A stretch of DNA of 11,825 nucleotides, taken from the NCBI GenBank assembly GCA_964347945.1, contig CAYGAW010000082.1, positions 1 through 11,825 of the forward strand. The letters are read 5' to 3'. Shown here in pieces: positions 7,618 to 11,825 of the stretch (positions are counted from its first letter, which is position 1; each line of letters starts with the position of its first letter). The notes under the pieces are model-generated. The model did not search any database. It was not told where the DNA came from and worked only from the letters and a program-made list of their open reading frames with translations. A program made the translations under genes and the position numbers. Source of the stretch: CAYGAW01 sp964347945 (lineage in GTDB: Bacteria > Chloroflexota > Anaerolineae > UBA7937 > B3-Chlor).

Positions 7618-8985
7618 ATGAAATTCGACGATGCCCTTAGCATCATCCACGACGTCCCAGACTATCAGGTCTTCCTCACGGTAGATGAACTGAAAGCCAG
7701 CACCCACCAACTGGCCAACAGGCATCCCCACACTGTGGAGATCTTGCCCATCGGCCATTCTCGACAGGGCGATCCCATCGAGGCGATCAGAATGGGCAAC
7801 GGGCCCAGGCAGGCGTTGTTGTTTGCCATGCCTCACCCCGATGAGCCCATCGGCAGCATGATGCTGGAGTATTTGTCGCATCGGCTGGCAGAGGATGATG
7901 CTTTGCGTCAGTCCCTGGGCTACACCTGGTATATGATCAAGTGCATCGACCCGGACGGAACCCGTCTCAACGAAGGCTGGTTCAAGGGGCCATTCTCCCT
8001 GGAGAACTATGCTCGTCACCATTACCGCCCGCCTTCTTTTCAGCAGGTGGCGTGGACTTTTCCCATAGACTACAAGACCCTCCACTTTGACGACCCACTG
8101 CCCGAGACGCAGGCGCTGATGGCTTTGATCGAGGAGGTGCGGCCTGACTTCATGTACTCACTACACAACTCCGACTTCGGTGGAGTGTACTTCTACATCT
8201 GGGATGAGGCGCCGCCGTTGTACGAGCCGTTTCACAAACTGGTCGAAAGCCAGGGCCTGCCCCTGCACCGGGGTGAGTCAGAGATGCCCTATGAGACGGA
8301 GTACGCCAGCGCCATCTACAAGGATTCGTCGATTGCCGCTGCATACGACTACCTTGAAGAACACACGGACACTGATCCGGCCGAGATCATCAAGGGCGGC
8401 ACGCTCAGCTTTGAGTACGCCCGGAAGTTCTGCGAACCTTTCACCCTAATATGTGAAATGCCCTACTTCTATCACCCGGCGATCAACGATACCTCGGCGT
8501 CAGATATGGTGCGCAGAGATGCGATTCTGCAGGCGATAGCAGAGACCAGAGAGAAAGTTGGCTTCATGCAACGGCTGTACGACGCCGTGAAGAGCGAACT
8601 GACCCTCCCTTCGCCCTTCCGTGTCGCGATTGAGGAGACCTTGAGGACTTCGCTGGCAGAACTGGCCGCCCAGGAGAACTGGGTGCGCACGAACCGCGGG
8701 ACGGCTGAGATGGCGACGGTAGCGCAGAAGTTCGACAGCCTGGTGATCCACAGACTCCACCGGCTTCTTGGCCTGGGCATGTTTGTCCGCATGCTCGATG
8801 CCCAGATAGCGGCGACGGGTGAATCGGCGTCGCTGTCCTCCACGCGCGAGACAGCCAAGGCCGCGTTTGACGCAGGCAGTGCTGCGCTGGAAGCAGAACT
8901 GGACTATACCGTGGTACCCATCCAGAAGCTGGTGCGGGTGCAGTTGGGCAGCGCGCTGCTGGCGGCAGATTATGTTGCCGGGTGA
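7618..8985 (+). CDS. M14-family zinc metallopeptidase, probably cytoplasmic
   Basis: The 455-residue protein shows the M14 carboxypeptidase pattern. H73-P-D-E76 gives the first two zinc ligands, H183 in MYSLHNSDFGG the third, and E280 in LICEMPYF is the likely general base. DPDGTRLNEGWF (111-122) matches the NPDG-type region, but the Asn-Arg pair that anchors a C-terminal carboxylate in pancreatic-type enzymes is not seen in its usual form, so true carboxypeptidase specificity is unsure. Residues about 300-455 look helical and form an extra domain. There is no signal peptide. The start is uncertain: ATG 7618 (weak AGAAG upstream) gives MKFDDALSII, while ATG 7588 or TTG 7582 would add 10-12 residues. 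ATG 7588 lies in a small hairpin (7574-7591) without a ribosome site. It follows dppF by 66 bases and is probably in the same operon, acting on imported peptides. Confidence 0.85.
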   Translation: MKFDDALSIIHDVPDYQVFLTVDELKASTHQLANRHPHTVEILPIGHSRQGDPIEAIRMGNGPRQALLFAMPHPDEPIGSMMLEYLSHRLAEDDALRQSLGYTWYMIKCIDPDGTRLNEGWFKGPFSLENYARHHYRPPSFQQVAWTFPIDYKTLHFDDPLPETQALMALIEEVRPDFMYSLHNSDFGGVYFYIWDEAPPLYEPFHKLVESQGLPLHRGESEMPYETEYASAIYKDSSIAAAYDYLEEHTDTDPAEIIKGGTLSFEYARKFCEPFTLICEMPYFYHPAINDTSASDMVRRDAILQAIAETREKVGFMQRLYDAVKSELTLPSPFRVAIEETLRTSLAELAAQENWVRTNRGTAEMATVAQKFDSLVIHRLHRLLGLGMFVRMLDAQIAATGESASLSSTRETAKAAFDAGSAALEAELDYTVVPIQKLVRVQLGSALLAADYVAG

Positions 8986-9034
8986 GTGGCACAGCTCAAG
9001 GCGGTAATGCGGTGCGATGACGGCCGGGCTGCGG
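8986..9034. other. Short convergent gap between the M14 and M20 genes
   Basis: The two genes face each other across 49 bases. CTCAAG (8995-9000) is repeated inverted as CTTGAG (9042-9047), inside the M20 C-terminal codons, with 41 bases between. A weak GCCG/CGGC stem sits in the gap. No T-rich terminator is seen in either direction, so transcripts may overlap here. Confidence 0.35.
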
Positions 9035-10258
9035 CTACACGCTTGAGGTGTCTACTGCGCCCAGTTCCAAAGCCAACGCCACATACCCCAACAGACCCTC
9101 GGCCAACATGTCCAGCGGCACGCTCTCGCCGACGGTGTGCAACTTATCGGCTTCGGCCGGACCAAAGCCTATCGTAGGCACGCCGGCCTGCACGAGGTGA
9201 CCACCGTCGGTGGCGAAGTCCCAGATCATCACCTCCACCGGGCGAGACAAAGCGTCGGTGAGCACCTGCTGCCCCTTCTGCACCAGCGGGTGGCTGGAGT
9301 CCAGCCCGTAGGAGGCAAACACAGCCGGGAAGCTCTCAGTGCGACCAGTATAGGTACGGAGGTCGCGAGTATGCACAGATAATTCACCCTGGCTGCCCTG
9401 TACCTCGGCCACGCACTCTTGGAGCAGGGGCCCGAGCTGGCCCATGACGTCGCTCGGCGCCTCGCCGGGCACGTTGCGCCAGTCGAGGTGTACGCGGGCT
9501 TCCCCTGGGACGACGTTGCTGCTGCGCTGATCTGTCTGGTAGAGCGTGGGGGCCACAGTGGAGGCTCCAAAGGTGTCATCGTCCCTCATAGGGATAGACT
9601 CCAAGCGCCGTATGAAGCGGACCAGAACGGCGTGGGGGTTCACACCCTGCCTCGGCACACTGGCGTGCACCGACTTACCGCGCGCTTTCACCACCAACTC
9701 TATCCTGCCCCGGTGCCCGCGGGCCAACTGATTGCTGGTGGCCTCCCCCACGACAGCGAGGTCAGGGCGGACCGTCTGCACGAGCTTCTGAGTGCCCAAG
9801 CCGCCCACCTCCTCCTGCACCACGCCCGCGACGTACAGGTCGCCTGGAGGGCGCATACCCTCCCCAGCCATGACTCCCCCGGCGTAGATCATGGCAGCCA
9901 GTGGTCCCTTCATGTCGGCCACCCCGCGACCCCACAGCCGCCCGTCGTGGATCTCACCGCTGTAGGGAAGATAGGGCCAGTCCTTGGGGTCGCCGGGATC
10001 CACGTGGTCCATGTGACCGTTGAACATCACCGAGGCACCTGTGCCCTGGCCCTTCAGTAGGCCCACTACATTGCCCCAGTCATCGACCCACACATCGTCG
10101 TAGCCCAGGGACTCCATCTCGGCGTGGATCAACTCTGCGACATCCCGTTCCTCACCTGGGAGACTGGGGGTCTGCACAAGCCGCTGGCAGAAGGAGACCA
10201 ACTGATCAACGTACTGGTCGGCTAGATGCGGCAGACTTCGTCTGACATCGTCGTTCAT
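9035..10258 (-). CDS. M20-family metallopeptidase/deacylase (ArgE/DapE/YgeY-like)
   Basis: This 407-residue protein has all the di-metal ligands of the M20 family. They are H82-M-D84, bridging D115 in GRGVADMKG, general base E149 with metal ligand E150 in VQEEVGG, E172 in GEAT, and H374 in LHTVGE. The dimerisation (lid) domain is present, with H198 in KSVHAS reaching over the partner site. GHMDHVDPGDPKDW (81-94) recalls YgeY-type and ArgE/DapE-type hydrolases. No signal peptide is seen, so it is cytosolic. The start is ATG (10256-10258), with AGGAG nine bases upstream (10268-10272 on the plus strand). It lies 107 bases downstream of rocD in the same direction, probably in one transcript. A dipeptidase or an N-acyl-amino-acid deacylase are both possible; supplying ornithine to RocD, for example from N-acylornithine or an Orn peptide, is inferred from position. 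Confidence 0.9.
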   Translation of the reverse strand: MNDDVRRSLPHLADQYVDQLVSFCQRLVQTPSLPGEERDVAELIHAEMESLGYDDVWVDDWGNVVGLLKGQGTGASVMFNGHMDHVDPGDPKDWPYLPYSGEIHDGRLWGRGVADMKGPLAAMIYAGGVMAGEGMRPPGDLYVAGVVQEEVGGLGTQKLVQTVRPDLAVVGEATSNQLARGHRGRIELVVKARGKSVHASVPRQGVNPHAVLVRFIRRLESIPMRDDDTFGASTVAPTLYQTDQRSSNVVPGEARVHLDWRNVPGEAPSDVMGQLGPLLQECVAEVQGSQGELSVHTRDLRTYTGRTESFPAVFASYGLDSSHPLVQKGQQVLTDALSRPVEVMIWDFATDGGHLVQAGVPTIGFGPAEADKLHTVGESVPLDMLAEGLLGYVALALELGAVDTSSV

Positions 10259-10338
10259 AGCCTCAATCTCCTGCGTGCCTGTGGAGTGTGGTGAGGTCTA
10301 CCAGCGTGCGCGGGCGGCGCTCTGGTGCAGAAGAGGAT

Positions 10339-10359
10339 CCAGGGAGTCAGCCACCCTGG
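10339..10359 (-). terminator. Small stem-loop just after rocD
   Basis: CCAGGG and CCCTGG form a perfect six-pair stem with a nine-base loop, starting seven bases after the rocD stop in its direction of reading. The bases that follow (ATCCTCTTCTG on the minus strand) are only partly T-rich. It could lower read-through into the M20 gene or protect the rocD mRNA end; as a full terminator it is weak. Confidence 0.35.
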
Positions 10360-10365
10360 GGCAAC

Positions 10366-11568
10366 TCACAAGGCGGTGAGCACCTGTTCGATACGGTCCA
10401 GGCCCCAGTCCAGCTCCTCACGGTTGATCACCAGGGGAGGGGCAAAGCGCAGGACGTTCTCGCGGGTCTCCTTACACAGCACGCCCTCGTCTTTCAGCGC
10501 CTCGGCGAAGCGGCGGGCACCTTTGGCCTCGGGCTTCAGTTCCACACCCGTTAGGAGACCACGCCCCCGCACCTCGGCGATATGGTCGCTCTCGATACGG
10601 GCCAGGCGGCCCAAGAGGTATTCGCCTCGGACGTGGGCGTTCTGGATCAGCCCCTCCTCCACCAGGACTTTCATCGCCTCGCGAGCCACAGCGGCACCCA
10701 ACGGATTGCCGCCAAAGGTGGAGCCGTGATCACCGGGGGTGAACAACCCTAGCACGTCCCGGTCGGCCAGGACCGCCGACACCGGATAGTAGCCCCCTGA
10801 GAGGGCCTTGCCGATAGCTACCATGTCGGGTCGCACGTCCTCCCAGTCGCAGCCGAAAAACTTGCCGGTGCGGCCCAAGCCCGTCTGAATCTCATCGGCG
10901 ATGAGGAGGATGTCATAGTGATCGCAGATCTCCCTCGCTCGTCTCAGATATCCGTCAGGGGGCATCACCACGCCGGCCTCTCCCTGGATCGGCTCTACCA
11001 TGAAAGCCACCGTGGCCGGTGTGATGGCCGCTTCCAGCGCCTCGGCGTCGCCGTAGGGCACGGTGATGAAGCCCGGTGTGAACGGGCCAAACCCGTCTTT
11101 GTACTGCGCCTCCGTCGAGAAGCCCACGATGGTGATGGTGCGGCCGTGGAAGTTGCCCGCGCAGGTCAGTATCTCCGCCTGGCCGTCCGGCACCCCTTTG
11201 ACCTTGTAGCCCCACTTGCGCGCCGCTTTGAGAGCTGTTTCGACCGCCTCGGCTCCGGTGTTCATGGGTAGCATCATCTCATAGCCAGTCAGCTCACATA
11301 GCTCCTTGGCCAAGAGCGGCAATTGGTCGTTCCGGAAGGCCCTGCCCGTGAGAGTCAGCTTGGCCGACTGCTCGATCATCGCTCGGCGTATCCGCGGATG
11401 AGCATGACCTTGGTTTAGAGCCGAGTAGGAACTGAGGCAGTCCAGGTAGCGCTTGCCCTCTACGTCCCAGACCCAGACCCCCTCCCCGCGCTCCAGCACC
11501 ACGTCCAGAGGCTGGTAGTTGTGTGCGTTGTGTCGATCCTCCAAGGCGATGTAGTCCCGAGTATCCAT
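10366..11568 (-). CDS. rocD: Ornithine aminotransferase (ornithine--oxo-acid transaminase)
   Basis: This 400-residue class III PLP-dependent aminotransferase converts ornithine plus 2-oxoglutarate to glutamate-5-semialdehyde plus glutamate. The PLP lysine is K254 in IGKALSGGYYPVSAV and the cofactor-holding aspartate is D225 in IADEIQTG. The ornithine-reading residues known from human OAT (Tyr55, Arg180, Glu235, Lys292) are matched by Y18 in AHNY, R143 in NFHGRT, E197 in QGEAGV and K254, with an almost constant offset. This separates it from GABA and acetylornithine aminotransferases. LSSYSALNQGHAHP (45-58), HGSTFGGNPLG (281-291) and LRFAPPLV (373-380) are also OAT hallmarks. ATG 11566-11568 is chosen: GGAGG lies four bases upstream and homology begins at once. 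The frame stays open to a TTG at 11703, but those 45 extra codons lack family sequence. It is transcribed towards the M20 gene. Confidence 0.95.
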   Translation of the reverse strand: MDTRDYIALEDRHNAHNYQPLDVVLERGEGVWVWDVEGKRYLDCLSSYSALNQGHAHPRIRRAMIEQSAKLTLTGRAFRNDQLPLLAKELCELTGYEMMLPMNTGAEAVETALKAARKWGYKVKGVPDGQAEILTCAGNFHGRTITIVGFSTEAQYKDGFGPFTPGFITVPYGDAEALEAAITPATVAFMVEPIQGEAGVVMPPDGYLRRAREICDHYDILLIADEIQTGLGRTGKFFGCDWEDVRPDMVAIGKALSGGYYPVSAVLADRDVLGLFTPGDHGSTFGGNPLGAAVAREAMKVLVEEGLIQNAHVRGEYLLGRLARIESDHIAEVRGRGLLTGVELKPEAKGARRFAEALKDEGVLCKETRENVLRFAPPLVINREELDWGLDRIEQVLTAL

Positions 11569-11587
11569 TGCGCCTCCATTCGCTAAA

Positions 11588-11649
11588 TGGCTAGCCGAGC
11601 GCGTGAGGCTCAGCCCCCCTTGCTGAAACGACTCACTCCTCTGGCTAGC
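11588..11649. repeat. Pair of TGGCTAGC direct repeats upstream of rocD
   Basis: TGGCTAGC occurs at 11588-11595 and again at 11642-11649, 54 bases apart, about five helical turns. The core GCTAGC is palindromic. The second copy abuts the candidate -10 box at 11650-11655 and the first lies just before the rocD ribosome site. Such a pair could be a two-site operator, but no regulator gene is in the window. Confidence 0.35.
11603..11636 (-). promoter_or_regulatory. Nested inverted repeats in the rocD leader
   Basis: GTGAG (11603-11607) pairs with CTCAC (11632-11636). Inside it, TCAGC (11610-11614) pairs with GCTGA (11622-11626) around a seven-base loop. The unpaired bulges are two and five bases. 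If transcription starts near 11643, this folds within the 5' leader of rocD. It could be a regulatory fold or simply a small structured leader; it matches no riboswitch that I recognise. Confidence 0.3.
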
Positions 11650-11678
11650 AATACAAGTGTACGGCATTTCGGCTGCAA
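11650..11678 (-). promoter_or_regulatory. Candidate promoter for rocD and the M20 gene
   Basis: On the minus strand TTGCAG (11673-11678) and TGTATT (11650-11655) are separated by 17 bases. They match sigma-70-type boxes at three of six and four of six positions. The placement, about 80-110 bases before the rocD start and in the most AT-rich part of the gap, is reasonable, but the sequence match is weak. Confidence 0.3.
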
Positions 11679-11805
11679 ACGCCACCGTGCAGACCCTTTT
11701 CAAGGCCTAGGCGTGGGCGAGGGCATCGAGAAACCAGCGAGCCAGGGCATTCGGCAAAAATAGTCCACGACCAGTCAAAGGATAGAAGCAGAAGCCATGT
11801 AACGG

Positions 11806-11823
11806 AACCGGCTTCAGCCGGTT
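11806..11823. terminator. Stem-loop at the window edge, possible terminator or REP-like repeat
   Basis: AACCGGC (11806-11812) pairs perfectly with GCCGGTT (11817-11823) around a TTCA loop; an outer G-T pair can add one more. On the plus strand TTTG follows and the window stops, so any T-run cannot be judged. It may end a transcript of a gene beyond the right edge, or be a copy of a dispersed palindromic repeat. The stretch 11704-11805 before it holds no recognisable gene. Confidence 0.45.
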
Positions 11824-11825
11824 TG

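Noticed and set aside
9419..10060. A 213-codon open frame on the plus strand, antisense to the M20 gene
   Set aside because: It lies wholly inside a gene with complete M20 motifs, has no recognisable domain, and is the sort of frame that GC-rich third positions create on the opposite strand.
10366..11568. RocD as acetylornithine (ArgD) or GABA aminotransferase
   Set aside because: The AHNY tyrosine (Y18) and the other residues aligned to human OAT argue for free ornithine as substrate, and overall sequence is OAT-like along its length.
11569..11703. N-terminal extension of RocD to the TTG at 11703
   Set aside because: The extra 45 codons carry no aminotransferase sequence and run across the candidate promoter and repeats; ATG 11568 has GGAGG just upstream and matches the family start.
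1..11825. Mobile element, phage, CRISPR array, tRNA or rRNA
   Set aside because: No transposase, integrase, spaced repeats, cloverleaf or rRNA-like sequence was seen; the only tandem repeat is the in-frame linker at 1961-2032.

Overview
The window carries a nine-gene accessory metabolic locus from a GC-rich bacterium (about 60% GC by eye). Three features point to Chloroflexota, Anaerolineae-like, with moderate confidence. These are a substrate-binding lipoprotein with a Pro/Glu/Thr linker made of tandem repeats behind the lipobox, a complete Dpp/Opp-type transporter, and the overall style of the peptidases. No rRNA, tRNA or marker gene is present to settle the taxonomy.

Layout. Plus strand: a leaderless S12 (beta-lactamase/D-aminopeptidase fold) serine hydrolase (37-1683); a 175-bp gap with two strong Shine-Dalgarno elements; a family 5 extracellular solute-binding lipoprotein (1859-3550); a GC-rich hairpin (3567-3603); then a tightly packed run of two permeases (dppB, dppC), two ATPases (dppD, dppF) and an M14-family zinc metallopeptidase ending at 8985. 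Minus strand, convergent: an M20 metallopeptidase/deacylase (9035-10258), preceded in its transcription order by ornithine aminotransferase rocD (10366-11568). A leader with inverted and direct repeats and a candidate promoter lie upstream of rocD. The window ends in a stem-loop (11806-11823). No mobile element, CRISPR array or RNA gene was found.

How it may work together. The lipoprotein captures a peptide or peptide-like ligand, DppB/DppC form the pore and DppD/DppF drive import. Three hydrolases of different mechanism (serine S12, zinc M14, di-metal M20) all lack signal peptides, so they probably act on the imported cargo in the cytoplasm. RocD would send released ornithine to glutamate-5-semialdehyde and on to glutamate or proline. 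This suggests a pathway for ornithine-containing peptides. One specific idea, which is inference only, is recycling of ornithine-type muropeptides: Chloroflexus peptidoglycan contains ornithine, and the E. coli muropeptide amidase MpaA is a cytoplasmic M14 enzyme.
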